Positions 1 to 8,135 of a stretch of DNA of 16,561 bases are shown here, one piece after another; position 1 is the first letter of the stretch; every line of letters starts with the position of its first letter. This stretch comes from Bacteriovoracaceae bacterium (GTDB lineage: Bacteria; Bdellovibrionota; Bacteriovoracia; Bacteriovoracales; Bacteriovoracaceae): contig SKIL01000024.1 of assembly GCA_007116425.1 (NCBI GenBank), positions 1 to 16,561 on the forward strand. The letters run 5' to 3'. The notes below the pieces were generated by a model. The model ran no database searches, was not told where the DNA came from, and worked only from the letters and a program-made list of their open reading frames with translations. Both the position numbers and the translations under genes were made by a program.

Positions 1-1070
1 CTCTTTAACTCCTGCAGTGATATATCAGGATTTTGCAACTTCAGAGCAGCAGCAACCGCCGAAACAAATGGAGCTGCTTGAGAAGTTCCCCTTCGGGTTT
101 CATGGCCATTTAGCCGTAGATTTCTAGACTCTAAAGATCGCGGAAAAAGAGAAATAATACTCTCACCGGGTGCTAAAATATCAACTTTTGCCCCATAATT
201 CGAGAAGTCAGTCATTTCTCCAGTGTTATCAATTGCCCCAACACAGATGACTCCCTCCATTGAACAAGGGTAAGTGGGTATATTTTTTCGATTATTGCCA
301 GCTGCTACGATAATCGGAATATTGGCCTCGAGAACTCTTTGAACCTCGGCCTCAAAACGCGGAGTTTGAATCGCCTCAGGCCAACCCAAGCTCATATTAA
401 TGACATCCGCCCCTTTTTGACGAGCAAAGCTAAGGGCTTCGGCCATAATATCTGAAACAAGTCTTCCGTTATAAACAAAGCCTGTCACGTCTTCGTTTAA
501 AACTTTAAGTGGCATAATTTTTATACCAGATGGTAAAACTCCACGAGATCCACGCTCATCCCAGTTTGAGGTAATGATTCCAGAAACATGGGTGCCATGG
601 CCGGAGTCATCAGTAACATCTAAGTTGCGATCTAAAAAATTATAACCAAAACAATCTTTATCCTCGCAAATCGGATCACTCCAAATTCTTCCTTCGAGTT
701 GTGGATGGTCAACATCGAGACCGCTATCAATCACGGCCACAACAATATCTCTTTGAGCATTTTCGGAAACTCTTTTGGCCAGATCTTCAGACCAATTTAT
801 ATCGGTTCCGACACGGCCGACTCTCCTTTGGCGAATAAGCTCGCTTTGAGATCGAAGCAGGATTTGGCCATGATTTGATAGTCCCCACTGTCTTTGAAAA
901 AGACCACTACGGACGGTTTGAGATGGAAAACTAAATATCTCCTGATCGGGACTAAATGCCTTAATCAACGACTCTCTATCGACCTCTTCAGAAAAAACAA
1001 TCGAAGAACTTAGAGAGATAAAAAGAATAGAGGCCAAGAGAGTACATAAATATTTTTGATATAAAAACAT
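1..1070 (-). CDS. Secreted subtilisin-like serine protease (S8 family), C-terminus cut by window edge
   Basis: Exported endopeptidase of the subtilase clan; 356 residues are visible and the reading frame is still open at base 1. An N-terminal signal peptide (about residues 1-27, ending near VFS-E) sends it out of the cytoplasm. The catalytic triad is complete: D115 in VIDSGLDVDHP, H158 in SGHGTHVSG, and S330 in GTSQAAPFVSA. The oxyanion-hole Asn is N259 in AAGNN. Only about 60-70 residues lie between the signal peptide and the catalytic core, so a full I9-type propeptide is not obvious. The start ATG overlaps the stop of the upstream 1078-residue gene (TAATG) and has a strong GGGAGGA Shine-Dalgarno six bases upstream, so the two are probably translationally coupled. 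Family assignment is firm; the substrate is unknown, and any C-terminal domains lie outside the window. Confidence 0.95.
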   Translation of the reverse strand, partial: MFLYQKYLCTLLASILFISLSSSIVFSEEVDRESLIKAFSPDQEIFSFPSQTVRSGLFQRQWGLSNHGQILLRSQSELIRQRRVGRVGTDINWSEDLAKRVSENAQRDIVVAVIDSGLDVDHPQLEGRIWSDPICEDKDCFGYNFLDRNLDVTDDSGHGTHVSGIITSNWDERGSRGVLPSGIKIMPLKVLNEDVTGFVYNGRLVSDIMAEALSFARQKGADVINMSLGWPEAIQTPRFEAEVQRVLEANIPIIVAAGNNRKNIPTYPCSMEGVICVGAIDNTGEMTDFSNYGAKVDILAPGESIISLFPRSLESRNLRLNGHETRRGTSQAAPFVSAVAAALKLQNPDISLQELK

Positions 1071-4000
1071 TAAAAATCCTCCCTTAGCCATGAACCTTCA
1101 AATTCACCAGGAGTGATTCCACTAAGACTTCGGATGTATTCCAAAGGACCATTCCAAAACCTTGAACTAATTCTTCCAATTGTATTGGATTCAATCGGTG
1201 AGAGTAAGACTTCATTATTTTCTCGAAGACCGTTAAGTCTGCCATAGACATAAATATTATCCGCCCCAACGACTTCTAAAAAGTCGTCAAAGTCTAATGC
1301 CTTCTCTAGCTTCATTGCGAGATTTAACAAACATCGTCCATAATCACGATTTTTAGAGTTCCTTAGATGGCCCTGACAGCGACTATTCTGCTCTCTCAAT
1401 AAACGGAGGTTTCCACACTCAATAGAATTCCTAAATCTAATATTTCGACAGCGAATATCAAAAGCATTACGACGCGAATATTTGCGCTCAAAGTTCTGAA
1501 GTACAGAGTTGTTTAAAAGACTCAGACGTTCAATCCCATCTTCATAGAGGTTAATATTAAGCTCAAGATTATAAAGTCGCATCGAGGCCACATCACGGAT
1601 GAAGTCGGGGTCAAATATCTCTCGCCCGACCCTTTCATTAAGTTCTAGCATAAATTTAATAATTTTATCGCGAGAAGCTCTCCACCCCTCAAGGTCGTAA
1701 GTAATCGCCATAAAAGGCGTACTTAGATCGAATGAATCAAGCTCACTTCGAGATAACTCGCGCTCACCAGATTCAAATGAAGCCGGAACTTCAAGTACAG
1801 CATCGAAGCGACCTCTCCGAGTTTGAGAAAGCCCATAAAATGTTTGCCCGGGATTTTGCCATCGATTCGTATCTAGTTGTATACCGGCCATATACTCACC
1901 TAAGAAATAATTAACAATATCAATTCCAAAGTCTCGATAATTAACTCCAGACTGCCGAGCTTCAGTTAGACGCATAAAATAGTTTCGGTAATTTTCAGGT
2001 GTTTCGATTTCATACAACCCAGATTTCGTTAACCCACGCTTCCTCCAGTGAAAAATTCGCAGCTGAGTTGAGGCATCATTAAAACGATTACTCACCCTAA
2101 AAGGCGATTGCTTGTCGGCCAAAAGTTCAGAGCTACCAGAGTTTAAAATTTGATAAACTGCAACTGCTTTTTTGGAAATATCTGGGTTTTCTTCTAAATC
2201 TGCCGTAAAGTTCAGTTGATAGGATTCGACTTGATAATTACCACGAGACCTTCGGTACCTCAATTCGAGTACTGGTATATAGTGATCAAGGCGAAAAGAA
2301 ACATCTAGATTTTTTGCTAGGCCATTATCTACATAGATTTGCAATGTGTTTGCATCCTTACGATAAAGGTGAGTTCGCTTTACCATAGCACCACCAAGAC
2401 CAGTGCTTACGCTCATGCGACTCAAAGCTGAGTAACTTAAAATACCTGTCCCGCGAACTTCAGGCCCTAATCTTTCAGTAATAATTAAGGACTCTCCCAC
2501 CCCAAGTTTATCATCTAAATCCTTCGCAAAGGTAAGCAGTCGGTTTTCGACCTCATCACTCGAAAGAGATGAAGTGTCAGAAATATCGCTCATCACTTGC
2601 TCTAATTGGCGTTTTAAGTACGGCACATAAATATTTGTATAAGGAGTTTTAAGTGACTCTTTTAAAGTCTTGACTGGTGTTAAGTGGGTAAAGGTCCTTA
2701 TAAACTGCATATTTGCCCGAAGAGCACCACTGAAGACAGAGTCAATACTATCAAATCCAATATGTGCGCCGAGCTGTGCTCCGTAACCAAACGTATCGGC
2801 CATTTGTACAAGATTATCTGTTCCCAAATAGGGACCAACAACGATATCTCGAGAAACAATCAGCTGCCCAGAGAGAAGCGGTGAAACCCATACCCCAATG
2901 GGCTGTTTAGAGAACTCTCCAGTCTCAACAAAGTTTTCTAACCCATCTTGAAATTGAGAGAAAAGAAAATCGCCTTTAGCAGAGCTGACATCAAAAAGTG
3001 ATAGTTCACGGTTAACTCTAAAAATAAGCTCATCAATGGTGGCGCTTTGAACGGCGGCCAATACATTATAGACAACTCCATCAAATGGTGAATCTGGAAT
3101 CCCATGAGCATACCGAGAGGCATGGCCTTCCCAGTCTTCTTTTTGTAAAACACCATCAATTAAATTTTCACCATAAGAAATAGAAGAATCAAAAGAAAAT
3201 CTCTCAGCGACTTGAACATAAAGCTCGTTATCAAATTGTTTAAATAAACTTCGTAATCTTGCTAAAACTTTTTCAATTACGACCTTCTCAACCTCTTTAG
3301 GAAAAGCTGAAAGTTTAACCGCCTTCTCAATATCCCCTCGTGACATCTGAGAAAGCTTTGAAAGCATCCACATCGCATCATCTAATGTGGTGGAAAAGTC
3401 AGCATTTACAAAATGAGGAAGAACGACTTCTCCGTTTTTTTCCTGGCCAACGAACCAGTTAAACTTATTCACACTTTCATCGAGATCAAGAACAGCATAG
3501 ACAAGAAGAAGTGCTCTCAGTGTTCTCGATGAAAGGTATCCAGGAGGAACGCCAAGGGCCACATTATAATGATCAAATTCACTTGGAATACTAAGGGCCA
3601 CATCTTGTAAAAGCACTTTATTTTCAAGCCTCTCGACAACCCAGCGTTGTGAGCTCCCCAGTGTTTCACGAGGAACGACACGGGATAAAAAGTCATCCAT
3701 CTCTTCGCCAGTGTCAAATTCAACCCAAATTCTTTCAAAGTAATGAATGGGCGGAAGTTTATAGCCAAGTAAATCCAAAAAGTGCTTTCTCAGCAAAAGA
3801 GTGTGCAGAGTCTTATCCATATACACAGTCATGACTCGGTCAAAGCTAAGTTCAGAGTCAGTGTGATACGCATTAAAACGCAAAAGACCAGAATGAGATT
3901 GTATCGTTCCTTGGTAATTTAAGTGTGGAATCTCAAGAGCTGAGTTTTCCTGTAATGTTCTTAAAGTTTGATCAATACTGGCATAACTTCCAGGACCAGA

Positions 4001-4306
4001 CTGGCCATAAAAAAGATCGTCACCTCCAGGACTGGAAATAGAGTAGTCAGTTAGCTGGAGATGGCCGGAACTTGACCAGATTTCATTTTCTTGGGGATTC
4101 AAGCTAGCGAGATCAACTTTATGGCGAATCTGCCAAGCTCGCTCAGAGTTTAAAACCTGACCTTGATACAATAAGTCAGCGGCCGGAAGACCACTTCCAT
4201 CAAGGGCCACCCCCGTATAAAACTGTGCAAAAAGGGGAGAATGTACAAAAACCACAAGCACTAGTGCTGACAGCTTTACGCCATATAATTTTAAGTATTT
4301 AAACAT
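1070..4306 (-). CDS. Large exported protein of unknown family (1078 aa)
   Basis: I do not recognise the family. The frame can be opened from a TTG at 4390, but the ATG at 4306 is preferred: it has GGGGA eight bases upstream and begins directly with a signal peptide (residues 1-28, KLSALVLVVFVHSPLFAQ). The mature protein is acidic/polar. A mainly helical part (about 110-460) includes LLRKHFLDLLGYKLPP near 171-186. A strand-rich part follows (about 470-720) with alternating polar/hydrophobic stretches, then a helical C-terminal part. The only four cysteines (C953, C964, C977, C992) fall within 40 residues and probably form two disulfides outside the cytoplasm. The last residue is Phe, as in many outer-membrane barrels, but that alone is weak evidence. 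It sits between an exported hydrolase and a secreted protease. Secreted, periplasmic or outer-membrane location is inferred; no function is assigned. Confidence 0.85.
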   Translation of the reverse strand: MFKYLKLYGVKLSALVLVVFVHSPLFAQFYTGVALDGSGLPAADLLYQGQVLNSERAWQIRHKVDLASLNPQENEIWSSSGHLQLTDYSISSPGGDDLFYGQSGPGSYASIDQTLRTLQENSALEIPHLNYQGTIQSHSGLLRFNAYHTDSELSFDRVMTVYMDKTLHTLLLRKHFLDLLGYKLPPIHYFERIWVEFDTGEEMDDFLSRVVPRETLGSSQRWVVERLENKVLLQDVALSIPSEFDHYNVALGVPPGYLSSRTLRALLLVYAVLDLDESVNKFNWFVGQEKNGEVVLPHFVNADFSTTLDDAMWMLSKLSQMSRGDIEKAVKLSAFPKEVEKVVIEKVLARLRSLFKQFDNELYVQVAERFSFDSSISYGENLIDGVLQKEDWEGHASRYAHGIPDSPFDGVVYNVLAAVQSATIDELIFRVNRELSLFDVSSAKGDFLFSQFQDGLENFVETGEFSKQPIGVWVSPLLSGQLIVSRDIVVGPYLGTDNLVQMADTFGYGAQLGAHIGFDSIDSVFSGALRANMQFIRTFTHLTPVKTLKESLKTPYTNIYVPYLKRQLEQVMSDISDTSSLSSDEVENRLLTFAKDLDDKLGVGESLIITERLGPEVRGTGILSYSALSRMSVSTGLGGAMVKRTHLYRKDANTLQIYVDNGLAKNLDVSFRLDHYIPVLELRYRRSRGNYQVESYQLNFTADLEENPDISKKAVAVYQILNSGSSELLADKQSPFRVSNRFNDASTQLRIFHWRKRGLTKSGLYEIETPENYRNYFMRLTEARQSGVNYRDFGIDIVNYFLGEYMAGIQLDTNRWQNPGQTFYGLSQTRRGRFDAVLEVPASFESGERELSRSELDSFDLSTPFMAITYDLEGWRASRDKIIKFMLELNERVGREIFDPDFIRDVASMRLYNLELNINLYEDGIERLSLLNNSVLQNFERKYSRRNAFDIRCRNIRFRNSIECGNLRLLREQNSRCQGHLRNSKNRDYGRCLLNLAMKLEKALDFDDFLEVVGADNIYVYGRLNGLRENNEVLLSPIESNTIGRISSRFWNGPLEYIRSLSGITPGEFEGSWLREDF
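1077..1083 (-). promoter_or_regulatory. Ribosome binding site GGGAGGA for the subtilase
   Basis: A near-perfect Shine-Dalgarno lies inside the last codons (R-E-D) of the upstream gene, with six bases to the ATG at 1070. It fixes the subtilase start and supports coupled translation. Confidence 0.75.
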
Positions 4307-4327
4307 TAAAAAATCCCCATTTTGCGG

Positions 4328-4333
4328 AGTATA
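4328..4333 (-). promoter_or_regulatory. Possible -10 element (TATACT) for the 1078-aa gene
   Basis: TATACT matches the sigma-70 -10 consensus at five of six positions and lies in the 80-bp gap between the hydrolase gene and the large exported protein gene. It would give a leader of about 15 bases. No good -35 hexamer is seen 16-18 bases upstream, so this is tentative. Confidence 0.25.
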
Positions 4334-4386
4334 AGATAGATAAACAAAAATCTCGATGCGATTGTAAAAATGAAAGGAAATATTGA

Positions 4387-5331
4387 TCAATTCTCAAAAA
4401 AATCCAATATTTGTCTTCTGAGAAAATACATATCTGTCACTCCTCGTAAGTGACCTCCACTCACCACTCTCAAAAAGTTTGGAGAGCAGGCTTTTTTTAA
4501 AGCAAACTGATTAGAAGTCGGCACAGAAGTGTCATCACTTGCAATGACCATTGAGATATTAGCAGCTCCTCGATCATGTATTTGCCTACAACTCTTTACC
4601 GGATCACGGACAAAGCGACTTTCCAAATAAGTTTCGTACTCCTCAACCGACTCAAGGCCTAGTACCAGCATATGCTTTCTCCTAAAACTCTCAATTCCCG
4701 CTACAGATGAATAGGCATATAAACTTGGAAAATCTCCTCCAGCTACGTTTGTCCAAACATTTTTAGTTCTCTTCACAGCAGCAGCCGCAATGATAGATCG
4801 AATTCCCCCTTGGCTGGCACCAAGAAAGTGCAGTTTTCCTTTTGCGTTAGTTCGCTTTAAATATTCGGAAAGGATGTATGCACTTTGCTCTATGCGAACA
4901 TACATCTTCTCCATTTTACAACTCGTCTCAAGGCCAAACTCAGAACTATCTTCTGAAATAACATCCTCTATATTTAAAATTGAAACGCGAAAGCCTCTAC
5001 GTGCTAAGTATCTGGCCATGGACCTCTCGAGCGCACCCTCTCCATTAATAGTCGGAAATAGGATAATGTCATCAAACTGCTCGGAGCTTTGAAACAGACC
5101 TGGCGAATACTGACGAATATCGAGCTGAAATTGGCCAACCCCATCGACAAAAAACTCAAGCTTTTCAACACGTGAAAAATGAATATCACTTCGAGTAATA
5201 TCTAATATTTTATAATTTGAAATAAGATCTCGATCAGTATCTAGATATAAACATTCGAGATTCTCACTAGCAATTAAGTGAGGAGAAACAAGAGTTAATA
5301 AAAGAAGTAATTTTTTAAACTTAATAATCAT
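4387..5331 (-). CDS. Exported alpha/beta-hydrolase fold protein
   Basis: A 314-residue predicted hydrolase (esterase, lipase or peptidase type) with an N-terminal signal peptide (KKLLLLLTLVSPHLIAS, about residues 6-22), so it should act outside the cytoplasm. The fold is shown by a beta-strand/helix entry (FPTINGEG near 92-99), the nucleophile elbow GASQGG with S173, a candidate acid D266 or D267 in IASDDTSVP, and the catalytic His H294 in SGGHLRG, all in the correct order for the family. Four cysteines (27, 138, 248, 282) could form disulfides. Two ATGs lie six bases apart; 5331 is chosen because AGGA is five bases upstream of it, whereas the ATG at 5337 overlaps that Shine-Dalgarno. The gene lies about 26 bases beyond a terminator and 80 bases before the large exported protein gene. 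The substrate cannot be told from sequence. Confidence 0.85.
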   Translation of the reverse strand: MIIKFKKLLLLLTLVSPHLIASENLECLYLDTDRDLISNYKILDITRSDIHFSRVEKLEFFVDGVGQFQLDIRQYSPGLFQSSEQFDDIILFPTINGEGALERSMARYLARRGFRVSILNIEDVISEDSSEFGLETSCKMEKMYVRIEQSAYILSEYLKRTNAKGKLHFLGASQGGIRSIIAAAAVKRTKNVWTNVAGGDFPSLYAYSSVAGIESFRRKHMLVLGLESVEEYETYLESRFVRDPVKSCRQIHDRGAANISMVIASDDTSVPTSNQFALKKACSPNFLRVVSGGHLRGVTDMYFLRRQILDFFEN

Positions 5332-5357
5332 TCTCATCCTATATCAAAAACATATCC

Positions 5358-5387
5358 AAAAAAAAGGGACCGTGAAAACGATCCCTT
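5358..5387 (-). terminator. Rho-independent terminator of the lipoprotein gene
   Basis: Read on the minus strand, AAGGGATCGT and ACGGTCCCTT pair as a 10-bp stem (one G-U wobble) around a four-base UUUC loop. The stem runs into a tract of eight T. It lies 30 bases after the lipoprotein stop codon and ends about 26 bases before the hydrolase start. Confidence 0.88.
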
Positions 5388-5417
5388 CCTTGTCGAAGTA
5401 AAAGTTAATTTCGCTGA

Positions 5418-6269
5418 CTAGAGTTCAAGCCCAAATATCTCAGGAAGAATCTGCTGCTCAAGACTTGAAGCAGTTGTTCCGATTTGCTCAGCTACACGAC
5501 TGATCACATCCTCTCGATCATTTGAGTCTTGGGTTGCGGCCATCATTTCCTGTAAAGTGACTCCCGAAAGATGCTCGATATCAGAAAGAAGTGCATCTTG
5601 ATCCGCAAGAGTAATTCCTCCAGACTGATGCATCATCGACTGAACTTTTTGTCCCAAGCTGATCAAAGACATCGAAGCTTCGATTGACAATGAGTACTGG
5701 TAAGAGATTGCAGAGGCCTTCTCAAAAAACTGCCTTTGCTCAACTTCGCTTTGCATAAGGCTTACGTCAAACATATCTTCTTCGTCTTCATAAGCATATC
5801 CAGAGTTTCTCCCAAAATACAGGTCAGTATAGAAATCATAATCTACAACCTCATAATCATTCCCCCATGGATCACCATTCCAATATCCAGAAGAAAGATC
5901 TCGGTCTTCAATATTTCTAAATTCACGAGCGAGAGTTCGTGAATTACTATAATAGTCATAGTAAACAATCGAGCGAATATACTGTAACGATACAGCTTTA
6001 TATTCTCTATGTTTGGCATCCCAAATAACGAACCAGTCATCTTGACCTGGCATATAACTTCTTTCAGTGTTCCATTGATTTCTGGCCACATAAGAATTTG
6101 AAGCTTGAGAGTCAATATTATTAAGCGCGTTCACAAATAAACTGGCCGAAACAACTGAAGAAGTTCGAGGGCCGTAGTTGCTTCCCCCACTTACATTACA
6201 ACCAGTAGTAATTAATGCTGCAGCAACAAAAAATAGACTTGTAATTCCTGAACGCCAGACTTTGGCCAT
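5418..6269 (-). CDS. Predicted lipoprotein of unknown function (283 aa)
   Basis: The protein starts with a lipoprotein-type signal (MAKVWRSG, a hydrophobic core, then ITTGC). Lipidation is expected at C24, and N25 at the next position suggests outer-membrane sorting by the E. coli rule. The -3 residue is Thr rather than Leu/Val/Ile, so the lipobox is slightly off consensus. A frame extension to ATG 6347 exists, but 6269 has GGGAGGAG just upstream and gives a proper signal sequence. After a low-complexity linker there is a Tyr/Asp-rich segment (about 75-170: runs such as YYDYY and EDEEDMFD), then a helical region (about 170-280) rich in Gln, Ser and Met. No domain is recognised. It is monocistronic on the sequence evidence: a repeat-rich spacer upstream and a strong terminator downstream. 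Confidence 0.85.
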   Translation of the reverse strand: MAKVWRSGITSLFFVAAALITTGCNVSGGSNYGPRTSSVVSASLFVNALNNIDSQASNSYVARNQWNTERSYMPGQDDWFVIWDAKHREYKAVSLQYIRSIVYYDYYSNSRTLAREFRNIEDRDLSSGYWNGDPWGNDYEVVDYDFYTDLYFGRNSGYAYEDEEDMFDVSLMQSEVEQRQFFEKASAISYQYSLSIEASMSLISLGQKVQSMMHQSGGITLADQDALLSDIEHLSGVTLQEMMAATQDSNDREDVISRVAEQIGTTASSLEQQILPEIFGLEL

Positions 6270-6272
6270 GAT

Positions 6273-6280
6273 CTCCTCCC
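6273..6280 (-). promoter_or_regulatory. Ribosome binding site GGGAGGAG for the lipoprotein gene
   Basis: An extended Shine-Dalgarno lies three bases from the ATG at 6269. It decides in favour of this start over the upstream in-frame ATG at 6347, which has no such site. Confidence 0.75.
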
Positions 6281-6308
6281 AACTTTTATTTAGAACACTC
6301 TTAAGTTT

Positions 6309-6324
6309 GTGTACAAAAGTACAC
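6309..6324. repeat. Perfect palindrome GTGTAC-AAAA-GTACAC upstream of the lipoprotein gene
   Basis: A 6-bp perfect inverted repeat with a four-base centre lies 40-55 bases upstream of the lipoprotein ATG. Size and position suit a dimeric repressor operator; in RNA it could also fold as a small hairpin. Function is inferred. Confidence 0.5.
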
Positions 6325-6446
6325 TTTGTTTTCTCTCTCGCATCCATGCTTTGATTTTATTTTTACTATCCAAGATCGGTGCCAAGTTTTCTAAAAAAGC
6401 AAATGAAAAAAATCATTACCTTAACGCATTCCTCAAAAAGGCCAAC

Positions 6447-6496
6447 CTGACACCAGTTTTATCTGACACCAATAAGTATGAAATAATTAGTGTCAA
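6447..6496. repeat. Cluster of three TGACAC boxes between rng and the lipoprotein gene
   Basis: CTGACACCA occurs at 6447-6455 and again at 6463-6471 (16-base period). A reversed copy, TAGTGTCAA (TTGACACTA on the minus strand, seven of nine matching), lies at 6488-6496. Together they give two direct and one inverted half-site in 50 bases. On the minus strand the third copy also contains TTGACA, a consensus -35 hexamer, but no convincing -10 follows at 16-18 bases. Confidence 0.45.
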
Positions 6497-6506
6497 TTTG
6501 AACGGT

Positions 6507-8090
6507 TTAGCTCGTAAATATTTCGTACTGCTCCACATGATAATTATTTTCCGATCGAATTTGCAAAGATGTATCAAACATATCCTCAAGTGTTTCGATC
6601 ATATCTAAATCTTCTCCACAAAGTCGCTCTGAAACTTCGGGGTGAGCATAGACAAAAACAGTCTCCGACGGGTTGTTTTTCAATGTCTTCATCAATTCTC
6701 GGACAATCTCATAACAAACGGTTATTGTCGACTTTACTTTACCTGTCCCCTCACAGTACGGGCAGGGCTCACACATAATCCGAGTTAATGTATCTCGTGT
6801 TCGCTTTCGGGTCATTTCTACGAGTCCTAGACCTGAAATAGGAAGAACATTAGTTTTTGCCCGATCTTTTTTTAAGGCCTCAACAAGCGCCTTATAAACT
6901 GCATCGCGATTTTCTTCTTTTTCCATATCGATAAAATCGATAATGATAATTCCTCCACAATTTCTCAAACGCATTTGATAGGCAATCTCTTTAACCGCCT
7001 CAAGGTTTGTGCGAAGGATTGTCTCTTCAAGTGTTCGCTTCCCTACAAATTTTCCCGTGTTCACATCAATTGAAACGAGGGCCTCAGTTTGATCAATATT
7101 AAGCGAGCCTCCAGACTTGAGATAAACTTTATTTCCAAGCGCACGCTCAATCTCGAGGTCAACTCCAAACTTTTCAAATAGTGGTGTTCCCTCTGAGTAA
7201 GAACTCACCTTCCCCTTTAAATTTGGGAGATATTTTGAGATAAATTTATCGACCTCGGCCATATTCTTTTTGTCGTCGACAATTACACGGTCAACATCCT
7301 CATCCGTAATGTCACGCAACACTCTCTGAATAAAGCTCAAGTCGTGATAAATCATCTCAGGAGCTTTCTTTTCTTCAACTTTTTTAGTGATATCTTTCCA
7401 AATACGCGTCAGCATATCGTAATCGCGTTTGAGAACTTTATAGCTCTGTGCCTCTGCAACAGTTCGAGCAATCACGCCTTTACCTTCAGGGCGAATTGTA
7501 TCGAGAATTTCTTTTAGGCGCTCTCTTTCAGCCTCATCCTCAATTCTTCGGGAAACTCCGGTGTGCTCAATAAAAGGCATAAAGACCACATGACGGCCGG
7601 CCAAAGTGACATGCCTTGTGACTCGAGGACCTTTAGTTGAAATTGGCTCTTTTGCCACCTGGACTAAAATTTGATCGCCTTCCTTTAGAAATGACTCAAT
7701 TGTACAATCGGGATGGCGCAAACGCATATCGACAGTTTCAGACAGTGTTGAAAGCTCATCTGGAATCACTTGTCCTTGTGGTCCGAGCTTTTGGCGCTCC
7801 TCTTGTATCTTACGACTTTTTTCAGCAATCTCACGTTGCTCTTCCAAAGTCGGAAGATAGGCATCATCGACGTATAAAAAGGCGGCCTTTTCGTAACCGA
7901 TATCGACAAAGGCCGACTGCATTCCAGGGAGAACTCTTAAAACTTTTCCGAGATAAATATTTCCAACAGTTGGTGTGCGATGAGAATTGGTTAGACTACG
8001 CTCCATGAGGTAGTCGATAATCTCACCATTTTCCAACAATACGGCCCGGCATTCGTTTAGAGTCTGACTAATAACCAACTCTTTGGGCAT
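6507..8090 (-). CDS. rng: Ribonuclease G (RNase E/G family endoribonuclease)
   Basis: A cytoplasmic, Mg-dependent endoribonuclease of 527 residues that cuts single-stranded AU-rich RNA and in E. coli matures the 16S rRNA 5' end. Domains in order: an N-terminal RNase-H-like part with an S1 domain (NIYLGKVLRVLPGMQSAFVDIG, about 44-65); the 5' sensor region (TKGPRVTRHVTLAGRHVVF near 152-170, then VSRRIEDEAERERLK); a DNase-I-like catalytic part with metal ligands D342 (SIDVNTGK) and D385 (IIDFIDM); and a Zn-link C443-P-Y-C446. No long disordered C-terminal scaffold is present, so this is RNase G rather than a full RNase E. It is about 40 residues longer than E. coli RNase G because of a charged insertion in the S1 domain (about 77-135). 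ATG with AAGGAT upstream; the start is well supported. Confidence 0.96.
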   Translation of the reverse strand: MPKELVISQTLNECRAVLLENGEIIDYLMERSLTNSHRTPTVGNIYLGKVLRVLPGMQSAFVDIGYEKAAFLYVDDAYLPTLEEQREIAEKSRKIQEERQKLGPQGQVIPDELSTLSETVDMRLRHPDCTIESFLKEGDQILVQVAKEPISTKGPRVTRHVTLAGRHVVFMPFIEHTGVSRRIEDEAERERLKEILDTIRPEGKGVIARTVAEAQSYKVLKRDYDMLTRIWKDITKKVEEKKAPEMIYHDLSFIQRVLRDITDEDVDRVIVDDKKNMAEVDKFISKYLPNLKGKVSSYSEGTPLFEKFGVDLEIERALGNKVYLKSGGSLNIDQTEALVSIDVNTGKFVGKRTLEETILRTNLEAVKEIAYQMRLRNCGGIIIIDFIDMEKEENRDAVYKALVEALKKDRAKTNVLPISGLGLVEMTRKRTRDTLTRIMCEPCPYCEGTGKVKSTITVCYEIVRELMKTLKNNPSETVFVYAHPEVSERLCGEDLDMIETLEDMFDTSLQIRSENNYHVEQYEIFTS

Positions 8091-8135
8091 GAATGTATCC
8101 TTATCAAAAATTTAAAATCATTAAAAATCTGTGAC

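Noticed and set aside
4307..4390. N-terminal extension of the 1078-residue protein to TTG 4390
   Set aside because: It would place 28 residues before a clear signal peptide; ATG 4306 has its own Shine-Dalgarno.
6270..6347. N-terminal extension of the lipoprotein to ATG 6347
   Set aside because: It would bury the signal sequence behind 26 charged residues and the upstream ATG has no ribosome binding site, while 6269 has GGGAGGAG.
6399..6419. AATGA/TCATT inverted repeat around an A-run, considered as a terminator of rng
   Set aside because: A 5-bp AT-only stem without a following T-tract in the minus direction; no rng terminator can be supported.
6309..6608. 99-residue plus-strand reading frame in the rng/lipoprotein spacer
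   Set aside because: It overlaps the rng 3' end, lacks a Shine-Dalgarno, and its composition looks random (Leu/Ile/Phe/Lys from AT-rich sequence).
7637..8008. 123-residue plus-strand reading frame
   Set aside because: Antisense shadow of rng, with no domain and no convincing start signal.
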